From: Caldimonas thermodepolymerans
Lineage (GTDB): Bacteria > Pseudomonadota > Gammaproteobacteria > Burkholderiales > Burkholderiaceae_C
Reading direction: 5' to 3'
Length of the DNA stretch: 64,000 bases
NCBI RefSeq assembly: GCF_015476235.1
Contig: NZ_CP064338.1
Coordinates: 1,922,001-1,986,000 of the forward strand
In this document: positions 47,058 through 56,457 of the stretch, in pieces
Layout of the letters: every line of letters starts with the position of its first letter
Position numbering within the stretch: the first letter of the stretch is position 1
Program-made: the position numbers and the translations under genes
The notes under the pieces: generated by a model
Told to the model about the DNA's origin: nothing
The model's database searches: none
The model's input: only the letters and a program-made list of their open reading frames with translations

Positions 47058-47840
47058 TCAATGCCCCGCCATGGCGGCCTGCTGTTCGGCCAGCACCGAG
47101 CCGAGGTAGGCTTCCTGCACGCGCTGGTTGGCGCGCACGGCCTCCGGCGTGTCGAAGGCGATGACTTCCCCGTAGACCAGCACGGCGATCTTGTCGGCCA
47201 GGCCGAACACCACGCCCATGTCGTGCTCGACGGTCAGCAGCGTCTTGCCTTCCGTCACCTCGCGGATCAGCTGCACGAAGCGCTTGGTCTCCGACTGGCT
47301 CATGCCGGCGGTCGGCTCGTCCAGCAGGATCACGTTGCTGCCGCCGGCGATCGTGATGCCGATCTCCAGCGCGCGCTGCTCGGCGTAGGTCAGGTTCATC
47401 GCCAGCACATTGCGCTTCTTGTCCAGCTTGATCATCTCGAGCACTTCCTCGGTGCGCTCGTTGACGTCCTGCAGGTCGGCAAGGAACTTCCAGAACGCGT
47501 AGCGGTAGCCCATGGACCACAGCATCGCGCAGCGCACGTTCTCGAACACCGACAGCCGCCCGAACAGGTTGGACACCTGGAAGCTGCGCGCCAGGCCGCG
47601 CCGGTAGATCTCGTAGGGGCGCTTGCCGTCGATGCGCTCGCCGTTGAGCAGGATCTCGCCGCTGGTCACGTCCAGCCGGCCGCTGATGAGGTGGAACAAC
47701 GTGGACTTGCCCGCGCCGTTGGGGCCGATGATGGCCACCCGCTCGCCCGGCTTCACCGCCAGGCTGGCGCCCCGGATGATCTCGGTCTTGCCGAAGCTCT
47801 TGCGCACGTCGCGCAGCTCCAGCGCATAGGTGCTGCTCAC
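47058..47840 (-). CDS. livG: Branched-chain amino acid-type ABC transporter ATPase 1
   Basis: A 260-aa ABC ATPase of the LivG type: Walker A IGPNGAGKST, LivG-specific GLARSFQVSNLFGRLSVFENV, a signature helix read as LTYAEQRALEIG (TYAEQ instead of SGGEQ, common in this branch), Walker B VILLDEPTAGMS and switch His in TVEHDMGVVF. It starts at GTG 47840, overlapping the livM stop as GTGA, with GGGAGGCACT upstream. It forms the heterodimeric ATPase with LivF. Confidence 0.93.
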   Translation of the reverse strand: MSSTYALELRDVRKSFGKTEIIRGASLAVKPGERVAIIGPNGAGKSTLFHLISGRLDVTSGEILLNGERIDGKRPYEIYRRGLARSFQVSNLFGRLSVFENVRCAMLWSMGYRYAFWKFLADLQDVNERTEEVLEMIKLDKKRNVLAMNLTYAEQRALEIGITIAGGSNVILLDEPTAGMSQSETKRFVQLIREVTEGKTLLTVEHDMGVVFGLADKIAVLVYGEVIAFDTPEAVRANQRVQEAYLGSVLAEQQAAMAGH

Positions 47841-49189
47841 AGTGCCTCCCTGCGGCGGATTTCCTGCTCGATCTCTTCCTGCACCTCGCCCCACTGGCGG
47901 GCGAACTCGCGGCGCGCCAGCTCGAACATCGCGATGCCGGTCAGCATCACGAAGGTCGCGCCGAACCAGCTGTCCACGCCCTGCGTGTCCAGCGTCGCGC
48001 CAAGGAACTGCACCTTGGGCCCGAGCGCGGCATTGAGCTGCATGTGGTAGACCATCTCGACCAACGCCGCGGCGCCGACCAGCAGCACCAACGCGGTGCC
48101 GCCCAGCGCCAGGTAGGCGGTCCAGAGCTTGCGCAACTTGCCGAAGGCCGCCACGCGCAGGTTCATCATGATCAGGCTGGCGATGCCGCCCGGCGCATAC
48201 ATCACCATGAACAGGAAGATCAGGCCCAGGTACAGCAGCCAGGCCTTGGTGAACTCCGACAGCAGCACGAAGGCGACCACCATCAGGACGCCGCCGATGA
48301 TCGGCCCGAAGAAGAACGTCGCCCCGCCCAGGAAGGTGAACAGCAGGTAGGCACCTGAACGCGCCGCGCCCACCACCTCGGCGGTGACGATCTCGAAGTT
48401 CACGACGTACAGGCCACCGGCGATGCCGGCGAAGAAGCCGGCGAAGATGAACGCCAGGTAGCGGATGCGCTGCGTGCTGTAGCCGATGAACTCGACCCGC
48501 TCGTCGTTGTCGCGCACCGCGTTGAGCATGCGCCCGAGCGGCGTGCGGGTGAAGGCATACATCGCCGCGGTGCACACGAAGGTGTAGAACGCGATCAGGT
48601 AATACACCTGGATGTCCGGGCCGAAGGTGATGCCCAGCACCGGCTTGCCGATCACGCGGTTGGTCGAGATGCCCGCCTCGCCCCCGAAGAACTCCGGCAG
48701 CATCAGGGACATCGCGAACACCAGCTCGCCGATCCCCAGCGTGATCATCGCGAAGGTGGTGCCGGCCTTCTTCGTGGTCACGAAGCCCAGCAGGATCGCG
48801 AAGAACATGCCTCCCAGCCCGCCGACCAGCGGGATCAGGCTGACCGGCACCGGCAACGTGCCTCCCGCTGCGGCGTTCAGCGTGTGGATCGCGATGTAGG
48901 CGCCCAGGCCGGTGTAAACCGCGTGCCCGAAGCTCAGCATTCCGCCCTGCCCCAGCAGCATGTTGTAGGACAGGCAGGCGATGATCGCGATGCCCATCTG
49001 CGTGAGCATCGAGCGCGACATGCTGCTGTTGAACAGCAGCGGCGCGACGATCAGCACCAGTGCGAACAGCCCCCAGATGATCCAGCGACCGACGTTGTAG
49101 GGCTTGAAGTGGAAGTAGCGCTGCGGTGCGCGCGTCTCCTGGACGGGCACCGGCACGGTGCCGAGCGTGTCAGCTTTCATGCTAGTCAT
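47837..49189 (-). CDS. livM: ABC transporter permease, LivM type
   Basis: A 450-aa inner-membrane permease. The core (residues about 35-340) has LivM motifs SYNMLLGQGGMLSFGHAVYTG, TLGIGELVF and AGFFAGIAGGLYVVNFEIV. It is longer than usual LivM (about 300-350): after the core come another hydrophobic pair (AYLALGGTALVLLVGAAALVE) and a charged cytoplasmic-looking tail (EVQEEIEQEIRRREAL). The gene is coupled to livG and lies 6 bp after livH. Confidence 0.92.
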   Translation of the reverse strand: MTSMKADTLGTVPVPVQETRAPQRYFHFKPYNVGRWIIWGLFALVLIVAPLLFNSSMSRSMLTQMGIAIIACLSYNMLLGQGGMLSFGHAVYTGLGAYIAIHTLNAAAGGTLPVPVSLIPLVGGLGGMFFAILLGFVTTKKAGTTFAMITLGIGELVFAMSLMLPEFFGGEAGISTNRVIGKPVLGITFGPDIQVYYLIAFYTFVCTAAMYAFTRTPLGRMLNAVRDNDERVEFIGYSTQRIRYLAFIFAGFFAGIAGGLYVVNFEIVTAEVVGAARSGAYLLFTFLGGATFFFGPIIGGVLMVVAFVLLSEFTKAWLLYLGLIFLFMVMYAPGGIASLIMMNLRVAAFGKLRKLWTAYLALGGTALVLLVGAAALVEMVYHMQLNAALGPKVQFLGATLDTQGVDSWFGATFVMLTGIAMFELARREFARQWGEVQEEIEQEIRRREAL

Positions 49190-49195
49190 GCCGCC

Positions 49196-50230
49196 TCAGG
49201 TTTCACGGGTTCCCATCAGCCCCTTGGGCCGGAAGATCAGGATCAGCACCAGGAACAGGTACGGCAGGATGGGCGCGATCTGCGAGACCGACAGCGCCAG
49301 CACCGAATAGCCCGGCGTCTCCGGTCCCACGCTCCAGCCCAGTGCCTTGACGGCGCCCAGCAGCGAATGGTCCATCGCGACCGCGAAGGTCTGGATCACG
49401 CCGATCAGCAGCGAGGCCAGGAACGCGCCGGCCAGCGAGCCCATGCCGCCCACCACCACGACGACGAAGATCACCGAGCCGACGGTGGCGGCCATCGCCG
49501 GCTCCGTGACGAAGGTCGAGCCGCCGATCACGCCGGCCAGGCCCGCCAGGGCCGAGCCGGCGCCGAACACCAGCATGAACACCCGAGGCACGTTGTGCCC
49601 GAGCGCTTCCACCATCTCGGGATGCGTCAGCGCCGCCTGGATCACCAGCCCGATGCGGGTGCGCGTCAGCAGCAGCCACAGGGCGGCCAGCATCAGCACC
49701 GCCACCAGCATCATGAAGCCGCGCGTGGCCGGGAACGGCGAGCAGACCACCCGCACCGCCGCGTCGGCCGCCTGGCACATGGCCTCTGGGGCGCGTCCCC
49801 ACACCACGCTCAGCCCGTCGATCGAATGGCTGACCAGCGTGAAGGCCGAGCCGCGCAGCGCCTCGGGCGGCTGGAAATCCACCGCGGTGCGGCCCCAGAT
49901 CAGCTGTACCAGCTCCAGGATCACGTACGACAGGCCGAAGGTGACCAGCAGCTCCGGCACGTGCCCGTACTTGTGCACCTTGCGCAGGCAGGTGCGCTCG
50001 AAGATGGCGCCCAGCACGCCCACCACCAGCGGTGCAAGCACCAGACCCGGCCAGAAGCCGACCAGTCTGGCGATCGAGTACGCGATGTACGCGCCCAGCA
50101 TGTAGAAGCTGGCATGCGCGAAGTTGAGCACGCCCATCATGCTGAAGATCAGCGTGAGGCCGGAACTCAGCATGAACAGCAGCAGCCCGTAGCTGATGCC
50201 GTTCAACATCGAGATGGTGAAGAACTCCAT
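49196..50230 (-). CDS. livH: ABC transporter permease, LivH type
   Basis: A 344-aa inner-membrane permease with LivH features: ISYGLLLFMLSSGLTLIFSM, VLNFAHASFYMLGAYIAY and VVVVVGGMGSLAGAFLAS. A loop of about 45 residues in the middle (FQPPEALRGSAFTLVSHSI...AVRVVCSPF) makes it longer than the 290-310 aa norm. It follows livK after 153 bp that contain a strong hairpin, and precedes livM closely. Confidence 0.93.
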   Translation of the reverse strand: MEFFTISMLNGISYGLLLFMLSSGLTLIFSMMGVLNFAHASFYMLGAYIAYSIARLVGFWPGLVLAPLVVGVLGAIFERTCLRKVHKYGHVPELLVTFGLSYVILELVQLIWGRTAVDFQPPEALRGSAFTLVSHSIDGLSVVWGRAPEAMCQAADAAVRVVCSPFPATRGFMMLVAVLMLAALWLLLTRTRIGLVIQAALTHPEMVEALGHNVPRVFMLVFGAGSALAGLAGVIGGSTFVTEPAMAATVGSVIFVVVVVGGMGSLAGAFLASLLIGVIQTFAVAMDHSLLGAVKALGWSVGPETPGYSVLALSVSQIAPILPYLFLVLILIFRPKGLMGTRET

Positions 50231-50322
50231 CCGGATCTTTCAGTCGTTGCACATCCCACCGGAGGCAGCACCGTGCCCCGCCGCGTCCCGCGACGCGGCC
50301 CGGACCGATGGGAACCGCGGCG

Positions 50323-50346
50323 GCTGCCGGCCGGCTGGCCGGCAGC
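50323..50346 (-). other. Intercistronic hairpin between livK and livH
   Basis: A perfect 10-bp GC-rich stem GCTGCCGGCC/GGCCGGCAGC with a GGCT loop lies 38 bp after the livK stop and has no T-run. It most likely stabilises the livK 3' end or reduces read-through, letting the binding protein be made in excess over the permease. A second 7-bp hairpin (50281-50298) lies between it and livH. Confidence 0.55.
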
Positions 50347-50383
50347 GCCCTTCAGGACAGGCACGCGCGGCGTGCCGCCGCCG

Positions 50384-51625
50384 TCACGACGGCCGCTTCA
50401 TCTGGCAGCTGGTCGGCGTGCTCGAGACGTAGGACGGGAACTCCTTCACCGGCGCCAGCGTCATGCCCGTGTTCTCCGGGCCGTAAGGATAGCGGTCGCT
50501 GGCCTTCTGCCACACGGTGATGTAGAGCGGCTGCTGCAGCTGGTGGTCGGTCTTGCGCATCTCGACCTCGCCGTTGAAGCTCTTGAACTTCAGCGTCTCG
50601 AGCACCGGCGCAACCTTCACCGGATCGGTCGACTTGGCGCGCGCCATCGCCTCGCTGAGCGCGGTGAAGATGTGGATCACCGCGCCGGTGTAGAAGTCGT
50701 CGTTGAAGCGCTTCTTGTACTCCTGCTGCCACTGCTGGATCTGGCCGCCCATGTTGTAGTGGCTGTAGGCGACCTGGTAGACCCGGCCTTCGCCCGTCTG
50801 GCCCAGCGCGGTGGGCGTGCCGGTCACGCCCGTGTAGTAGGTGAAGAACTTCGCGTTGAGTCCGGCCTCGTTGGCGGCCTTGATCAGCAGCGCGAGGTCC
50901 GAGCCCCAGTTGCCGGTGATGACCGCGTCGGCGCCGGAGGCCTTGATCTTGGCCACGTAGGGTGCGAAGTCACGCACCTGCGCGAGCGGGTGCAGGTCCT
51001 CGCCCACGATCTCGACGTCCTTGCGCTTGCGCGCCAGCGCTTCCTTGGCGTACTTGGCGACCTGGTGCCCGTGCGAGTAGTTCTGGTTGATCAGGTAGAC
51101 CTTCTTGATCTCGGGCAGGTCCTTCATGAAGGTGGTGAGCGCCTCCATCTTCATGGACGTGTCCGCGTCGAAGCGGAAGTGCCAGTAGCTGCACAGGCTG
51201 TTGGTGAAGTCCGGGTCCACCGCGGCGTAGTTGAGGTAGATGACCTCCTTGCCCGGGTTGCGCTCGTTGTGCTTGTTGATCGCGTCGATCAGCGCGCCGG
51301 CCGCGGAAGAACCGTTGCCCTGGGCGACGTAGCGCACGCCCTGGTCGATGGCGGCCTTCAGCGCGTTCAGCGTCTCGGTCGGGCTCAGCTTGTTGTCCAT
51401 GCCGACGACCTCGAACTTCACGCCCGCCGGGTTGTTCTGGCTGAACTTCTCGGCGAAGAACTGGAAGCTGCGCAGCTGGTTCTGCCCCACCGGCGCCATC
51501 AGGCCGGACAGCGGATCGATCCAGACGATCTTGACGGTCTCTCCTTTCTGCGCAAAAGCCGTAGCGCAGCACACCGCGGCAGCAGTGGCGATGGTTGCTT
51601 TCATCAGGGCTCGACGAGTGTGCAT
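50384..51625 (-). CDS. livK: ABC transporter substrate-binding protein, LivK type
   Basis: A 413-aa periplasmic binding protein of the leucine/amide/aromatic family (Peripla_BP_6). The signal peptide is LMKATIATAAAVCCATAFA, cleaved before QKGE. Core motifs are WIDPLSGLMAPVGQNQLRS, VRYVAQGNGSSAAGALIDA and VYLINQNYSHGHQVAKYAK. The ATG at 51625 has GAGGAGACAAGCC before it. Ligand unknown: next to an acyl-CoA ligase and beta-oxidation genes, a carboxylic acid is as likely as an amino acid. It follows the ligase gene by 122 bp. Confidence 0.92.
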   Translation of the reverse strand: MHTRRALMKATIATAAAVCCATAFAQKGETVKIVWIDPLSGLMAPVGQNQLRSFQFFAEKFSQNNPAGVKFEVVGMDNKLSPTETLNALKAAIDQGVRYVAQGNGSSAAGALIDAINKHNERNPGKEVIYLNYAAVDPDFTNSLCSYWHFRFDADTSMKMEALTTFMKDLPEIKKVYLINQNYSHGHQVAKYAKEALARKRKDVEIVGEDLHPLAQVRDFAPYVAKIKASGADAVITGNWGSDLALLIKAANEAGLNAKFFTYYTGVTGTPTALGQTGEGRVYQVAYSHYNMGGQIQQWQQEYKKRFNDDFYTGAVIHIFTALSEAMARAKSTDPVKVAPVLETLKFKSFNGEVEMRKTDHQLQQPLYITVWQKASDRYPYGPENTGMTLAPVKEFPSYVSSTPTSCQMKRPS

Positions 51626-51747
51626 GGCTTGTCTCCTCGGTATGAACACACGATGTGCGCAGAGGCTATCCAAGTTGCCTGTGCCGGCAGAGAGGGAATG
51701 CCCGTAGCGCCTGTCACTCGCGCGACAGGCGCTGCATCAGGGCCCCC

Positions 51748-53382
51748 TCAGGTACCCGGCAGCTTGTAGTTGGCGAACTGCTCGCGCAGCTTGAGCTTCT
51801 GCATCTTGCCGGTGGCCGTGTGCGGGATCTCGTCGACGAACACCACGTCGTCCGGGATCTGCCACTTGGCGATCTTGCCTTCGTAGAACTTCAGCAGCTC
51901 CTCGCGCGTGACCTCCTGGCCGGGCTTGCGCACCACCACGAGCAGCGGGCGCTCGTCCCACTTGGGATGGCGGCAGGCGATCGCCGCGGCCTCGTGCACC
52001 GCCGGGTGGGCCATGGCGATGTTCTCGAGGTCGATCGAGCTGATCCACTCGCCGCCCGACTTGATCACGTCCTTGGAGCGGTCGGTGATCTGCATGTAGC
52101 CGTCAGGGTCGATGGTCGCGACGTCGCCGGTCGGGAACCAGCCGTTCTGCAGCGGCGAGCTGTCGCTGCGGAAGTAGCGGTCGATGACCCAGTGCCCGCG
52201 CACCACCAGGTTGCCCGAGGCCTTGCCATCCCAGGGCAACGCGTTGCCGTTGTCGTCGGTGATCTCCATGTCGATGCCGTAGATCACCTTGCCCTGCTTC
52301 TCGAGGATGCGCCGCTGCTCCTCGCGCGGCAGGTTCGCGTGCTTGGACTTGAGCTTGGACAGCGTGCCCAGCGGCGACAGCTCGGTCATGCCCCAGGCGT
52401 GGATCACGTTGACGCCGTAGTCGTCCTCCAGCGTGCGGATCATCGCCGGCGGACAGGCCGAGCCGCCGATCACGGTGCGCTTGAAGGTGCTGAACGTGAG
52501 CTTGTTCTCCTTGACATAGGTCAGCAGGCCGAGCCAGACGGTGGGCACGCCGGCGCTGAAGGTCACCTTCTCGGTCTCGAACAGCTCGTACAGCGACTTG
52601 CCGTCCAGGTGCGGGCCCGGGAACACGAGCTTGGCACCGACCAGCGCCGCCGAGTACGGGATGCCCCAGGCGTTGACGTGGAACATGGGCACGACCGGCA
52701 GGATCACGTCGGCCCCGCCGCAGGCCATCGCGTCGGGCAATGCCGAGGCGTAGGCGTGCAGCACCGTGGAGCGGTGGCTGTAGACCGCCCCCTTCGGATT
52801 GCCCGTCGTGCCCGACGTGTAGCAGATGCTGGAGGCGGTGTTCTCGTCGAACTGCGGCCAGGCGTAGTCGCCGTTCTCGGCCTCCACCAGCTCGTCGTAG
52901 CACTTGAGGTCCGGCAGGCTGGTCTGGGCCGGCATGTGGGCCCGGTCGGTCATCAGCACATAGTGCTGCACCGTCCTGAGCTGCGGCGCCAGCTTCTCGA
53001 CCAGCGGCAGGAACGTGAGGTCGAAGCACAGCACCCGGTCCTCGGCATCGTTGATGATCCAGGCGATCTGCTCCGGGAACAGGCGCGGGTTGATCGTGTG
53101 GCAGACCAGCCCGGAGCCGGAAGTGCCGTAGTAGATCTCGAAGTGGCGATAGCCGTTCCAGGCCAGCGTGCCGACCCGGTCGCCCTCCTCGCACCCCAGC
53201 CGCGCCAGCGCCTGGGCCAGCTTGCGCGCGCGCAGCTCGGCATCGCGGTAGGTGTAGCGGTGGATGTCCCCTTCCACGCGTTTGGAAACGATTTCGATGT
53301 CACCGTTGTGTCGTGCGGCATGGACGAGCAGCGACGAAATCATCAACGGCATCTGCATCATCTGGCCCAACAAACGCGGCAT
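51748..53382 (-). CDS. Medium/long-chain fatty acyl-CoA ligase (AlkK-like)
   Basis: A 544-aa AMP-forming acyl-CoA synthetase. Motifs are P-loop-like [56 protein letters not shown] and, near the end, the catalytic Lys in [14 protein letters not shown]. The N-terminal [19 protein letters not shown] is typical of AlkK-type ligases. It makes the acyl-CoA that the FadB/acyl-CoA dehydrogenase/thiolase block degrades. It is the first gene of the ligase-livKHMGF unit; motif copy A and a TATGAT element lie just upstream. Confidence 0.93.
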   Translation of the reverse strand: MPRLLGQMMQMPLMISSLLVHAARHNGDIEIVSKRVEGDIHRYTYRDAELRARKLAQALARLGCEEGDRVGTLAWNGYRHFEIYYGTSGSGLVCHTINPRLFPEQIAWIINDAEDRVLCFDLTFLPLVEKLAPQLRTVQHYVLMTDRAHMPAQTSLPDLKCYDELVEAENGDYAWPQFDENTASSICYTSGTTGNPKGAVYSHRSTVLHAYASALPDAMACGGADVILPVVPMFHVNAWGIPYSAALVGAKLVFPGPHLDGKSLYELFETEKVTFSAGVPTVWLGLLTYVKENKLTFSTFKRTVIGGSACPPAMIRTLEDDYGVNVIHAWGMTELSPLGTLSKLKSKHANLPREEQRRILEKQGKVIYGIDMEITDDNGNALPWDGKASGNLVVRGHWVIDRYFRSDSSPLQNGWFPTGDVATIDPDGYMQITDRSKDVIKSGGEWISSIDLENIAMAHPAVHEAAAIACRHPKWDERPLLVVVRKPGQEVTREELLKFYEGKIAKWQIPDDVVFVDEIPHTATGKMQKLKLREQFANYKLPGT

Positions 53383-53406
53383 TTAGACCTCCTCTGGTGG
53401 AAAACT

Positions 53407-53429
53407 GACCGATCGTTCGTCGCATCATA
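53407..53429 (-). promoter_or_regulatory. Putative -10 and operator (motif copy A), acyl-CoA ligase
   Basis: GACCGATCGTTCGT (53407-53420) matches the shared consensus at 11 of 13 defined positions. On the minus strand TATGAT (53424-53429) lies 3 bp upstream, so the motif overlaps the expected transcription start and ends 25 bp before the ATG. No good -35 is visible, which would suit an activator-dependent or weak promoter. Confidence 0.45.
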
Positions 53430-53550
53430 GGAACCGGGCTGCACGCCAGCGCCTGCTGTTTTCCCTAAAGGCACGCGCGCACCGCCCGCTGCCTGCCGCC
53501 AGCAGCCCTGGGGCCGGTGCTGGTACCGGCCGGCCGCTACACTGGCCCGG

Positions 53551-55053
53551 ATGAAAAGCTCCGCCCAGCCACGTCCCCGGTTCGAGCCTGCCAACTTGCG
53601 CTGGATCAACCGCTACGCCGACCTTGGCCCGGACTTCCACACCGAACTGCCGCCGCAGGGGCTGCCCCGGCCGGCCTGGGTGGCCACCAGTGCCGCCGCG
53701 GCCGAGGCGCTCGGCTGGCCGGCGGACTGGTTCGCCGATCCGGCGCACTGCGCACTCGAGGTGTTCAGCGGCAACGCCGCCTGGCGCGGCATGCGGCCGC
53801 TCGCGACGGTCTACAGCGGGCACCAGTTCGGCGTCTGGGCCGGGCAGCTCGGCGACGGCCGCGCCCTGCTGCTGGGCGAGCTGGACCTGGGCGACGGCTC
53901 CGGGATGGAGATCCAGCTCAAGGGCAGCGGCCGAACCCCCTACTCCCGCATGGGAGACGGGCGGGCCGTGCTGCGCTCGTCGATCCGCGAGTTCCTCTGT
54001 TCGGAGGCCATGCACGCCCTGGGCATCCCGACCACGCGGGCGCTGTGCATCGTCGGCTCGCCACTGCCGGTGCGGCGCGAGGAGGTCGAGACCGCCGCGA
54101 TCGTCACCCGGCTGGCCCCCAGCTTCGTGCGCTTCGGGCATTTCGAGCACTTCTGCCACCACGGCCAGCCCGAGGCGCTGCGCCGGCTGGCCGACCACGT
54201 GATCGAGCGCCACTACCCGGACTGCCGCGACGCCGCCAACCCCTACGCGGCGCTGCTGGAGGCGGTCACGCGCCGCACCGCCGAGCTGCTGGCGCAGTGG
54301 CAGGCGGTGGGGTTCTGCCACGGAGTGATGAACACCGACAACATGTCCATCCTGGGGCTGACGATCGACTACGGGCCGTTCGGCTTCTTGGACGCCTTCG
54401 TGCCCGACCACGTCTGCAACCATTCGGACACCCAGGGCCGCTACGCCTACCACCGCCAGCCCCAGATCGCGTTCTGGAACCTGCACGCGCTGGCGCAGGC
54501 CCTGCTGCCGCTGATCGGCGACACCGACGCGGCGCTGGCCGCGCTGGAGCCCTACCGCACCGTGTTCCCGGCGCGGCTGGAGGCGCTGATGCGCGCCAAG
54601 CTGGGGCTGGCGACCGAAGGGCCCGGCGACCGGGAGCTGGTCGACGACCTGCTGCGGCTGATGGCCGAAGAGCGCACCGACTACACCATCGCGTTCCGGC
54701 GCCTGGCCCGTTTCTCCAGCGCCGAAGGCGCGGACAATCACGAAGTGCGCGACCTGTTCGTCGACCGCGCGCGCTTCGACGCCTGGGCCGCGCGCTACCG
54801 CGAGCGGCTGCGGCGCGAGCACAGCGACGACCGCGAGCGCGCCGCGCGCATGAACCGGGTCAACCCCAAGTTCGTGCTGCGCAACCACCTGGCCGAGGTG
54901 GCGATCCGCCAGGCCCAGGCGGGCGACCCCGGCGAGGTGCAGCGCCTGCTGGCCATCCTGGAGCGCCCGTACGACGAGCAGCCCGAACACGAGGCCTACG
55001 CCGACTTTCCGCCCGCATGGGCGCAGACCATCGAAGTGTCCTGTTCATCATGA
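53551..55053 (+). CDS. selO: SelO protein adenylyltransferase
   Basis: A 500-aa SelO/YdiU protein, a kinase-fold enzyme that transfers AMP to Ser/Thr/Tyr of target proteins and acts in oxidative stress. Visible are [47 protein letters not shown] with the active-site Asp and metal ligands in TIDYGPFGF, and the redox C-terminal tail VSCSS, whose Cys replaces selenocysteine of eukaryotic SelO. A TACACT hexamer lies 8 bp before the ATG, so the leader may be very short. Its stop overlaps the msrB start. Confidence 0.95.
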   Translation: MKSSAQPRPRFEPANLRWINRYADLGPDFHTELPPQGLPRPAWVATSAAAAEALGWPADWFADPAHCALEVFSGNAAWRGMRPLATVYSGHQFGVWAGQLGDGRALLLGELDLGDGSGMEIQLKGSGRTPYSRMGDGRAVLRSSIREFLCSEAMHALGIPTTRALCIVGSPLPVRREEVETAAIVTRLAPSFVRFGHFEHFCHHGQPEALRRLADHVIERHYPDCRDAANPYAALLEAVTRRTAELLAQWQAVGFCHGVMNTDNMSILGLTIDYGPFGFLDAFVPDHVCNHSDTQGRYAYHRQPQIAFWNLHALAQALLPLIGDTDAALAALEPYRTVFPARLEALMRAKLGLATEGPGDRELVDDLLRLMAEERTDYTIAFRRLARFSSAEGADNHEVRDLFVDRARFDAWAARYRERLRREHSDDRERAARMNRVNPKFVLRNHLAEVAIRQAQAGDPGEVQRLLAILERPYDEQPEHEAYADFPPAWAQTIEVSCSS

Positions 55054-55454
55054 GCGATTACGAAGTCACCAAGCCCGACGAGGAATGGCGCCGGCAGCTC
55101 GACCCGCTGCAGTACCAGGTCACCCGCCAAGCGGCCACCGAGCGTCCGTTTACCGGCAGGTACTGGAACCACACCGCCGACGGGGTTTACCGCTGCGTGT
55201 GCTGCGGCGAGCCGCTGTTCGACTCCAGCACCAAGTTCGACGCCGGCTGCGGCTGGCCGAGCTACTTCGCACCGATCGACCCGGAGCGGATCGAGCGCAC
55301 GATGGACTACAGCCACGGAATGATCCGCGTCGAGGTGAAGTGCCGCAAGTGCGGCGCCCACCTGGGGCACGTGTTCGACGACGGCCCGGCGCCGACCGGC
55401 GAGCGCTACTGCATCAACTCGGCCGCGTTAGACTTCGCCGACCGCAAATCCTGA
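55050..55454 (+). CDS. msrB: Peptide-methionine (R)-S-oxide reductase
   Basis: A 134-aa MsrB that reduces methionine-R-sulfoxide in proteins. The Zn site is C49/C52 and C98/C101 (RCVCCG and KCRKCG), the resolving Cys C67 in GCGWPSYF and the catalytic Cys C121 in RYCINSAAL. No signal peptide, so cytoplasmic. The ATG at 55050 overlaps the selO stop as ATGA, tying a repair enzyme to an AMPylating redox-stress enzyme. The yciB gene follows after 22 bp. Confidence 0.96.
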   Translation: MSDYEVTKPDEEWRRQLDPLQYQVTRQAATERPFTGRYWNHTADGVYRCVCCGEPLFDSSTKFDAGCGWPSYFAPIDPERIERTMDYSHGMIRVEVKCRKCGAHLGHVFDDGPAPTGERYCINSAALDFADRKS

Positions 55455-55476
55455 CCCCCGGCGCGGGGCCCACGCG

Positions 55477-56103
55477 ATGAAGCTGCTGTTCGATTTCCTG
55501 CCCGTCATCCTGTTCTTCGGCATGTTCAAGTACGCCGAGGCACGGCCGGACTGGGCAGCGGCCACCGCCACCGACTGGCTGGGCTTCATGGTGTCCGGCG
55601 GCGTGGTCGGCCCGAAGGAAGCCCCGGTGCTGCTGGCCACGGTGGTCGTGATCCTGGCCACCGCGGCGCAGATCGCCTGGCTGGTGGCGCGCCGCCGCAA
55701 GGTCGACACGATGCTGTGGGTGAGCCTCGCGCTGGTGACGGTGCTCGGCGGCGCGACGATCTGGTTCCACAGCGAGACCTTCATCAAGTGGAAGCCCAGC
55801 GTCCTGTACTGGATCATGGGCGCGGCGTTCTGGATCAGCCAGGCCGTGTTCGGCAAGAACCTGCTGCAGGCCCTGATGGGCAGCCAGCTCGAACTGCCCG
55901 CAGCGGTGTGGCAGCGCCTCAACGTGGCATGGATCGCCTTCTTCGCGCTGATGGGCCTGCTCAACATCTACGTGGCCTACACCTTCTCCACCGCCACCTG
56001 GGTCAACTTCAAGCTGTTCGGCGGGCTGGGCCTGATGCTGGCCTTCATGGTCGCGCAGGGCGTCTACCTGAGCCGCCACCTGAAGAACGAGGAGCAGTCC
56101 TGA
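55477..56103 (+). CDS. yciB: Inner membrane septation protein YciB
   Basis: A 208-aa integral membrane protein of the YciB/IspZ family with about five hydrophobic helices, starting MKLLFDFLPVILFFGMFKYA and containing FHSETFIKWKPSVLYW and NVAWIAFFALMGLLNIYVA. It is linked to cell-division septum formation and envelope synthesis. The order yciB-bolA-parvulin is common in Burkholderiales. It lies 22 bp after msrB and 5 bp before bolA. Confidence 0.93.
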   Translation: MKLLFDFLPVILFFGMFKYAEARPDWAAATATDWLGFMVSGGVVGPKEAPVLLATVVVILATAAQIAWLVARRRKVDTMLWVSLALVTVLGGATIWFHSETFIKWKPSVLYWIMGAAFWISQAVFGKNLLQALMGSQLELPAAVWQRLNVAWIAFFALMGLLNIYVAYTFSTATWVNFKLFGGLGLMLAFMVAQGVYLSRHLKNEEQS

Positions 56104-56108
56104 CACCC

Positions 56109-56375
56109 ATGGTGACCGCCGCACAGATCGAAGCCACCCTGCGCGAGCGGCTCGCGCCCGAGCAGCTGGAAGTGCAGGACGACAGCCACCTGCACGCCGG
56201 CCATGCGGGGGCCCGGGAAGGCCGCCATTTCACCGTCCGCGTGGTCAGCGGGCGCTTTCACGGATTGTCACGCGTGGCGCGCCATCGCCTCGTGTATGAT
56301 GCCCTCGGCCCCCTGGTTCCGCAGGGCATCCACGCCCTGGTCATCCAGGCCCGAGCGCCCGACGAAGCCGACTGA
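56109..56375 (+). CDS. bolA: BolA family protein
   Basis: An 88-aa BolA/IbaG protein: IEATLRERLAPEQLEVQDDS, HFTVRVVSGRFHGLSRVARH and the conserved HALVIQARAPDE. BolA proteins pair with monothiol glutaredoxins on 2Fe-2S clusters and affect cell shape and stress response. The candidate ligand His lies in GREGRHF-like context (HAGAREGRHF). Start is ATG 56109, with GAGGAG about 15 bp upstream inside the yciB end. The parvulin gene follows after 82 bp. Confidence 0.9.
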   Translation: MVTAAQIEATLRERLAPEQLEVQDDSHLHAGHAGAREGRHFTVRVVSGRFHGLSRVARHRLVYDALGPLVPQGIHALVIQARAPDEAD

Positions 56376-56457
56376 ACGTCATCGCCCCATGCCGCCCGGC
56401 GGTGGCATCGCCTCCCCGTCGCGCTTGTCTCCTTCCATTGAAGAGGTCCTACCCCTT

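Noticed and set aside
48884-51769. A 960-codon plus-strand frame opposite livM, livH and livK
   Set aside because: Histidine/Arg/Gln-rich low-complexity translation opposite well-supported transporter genes.
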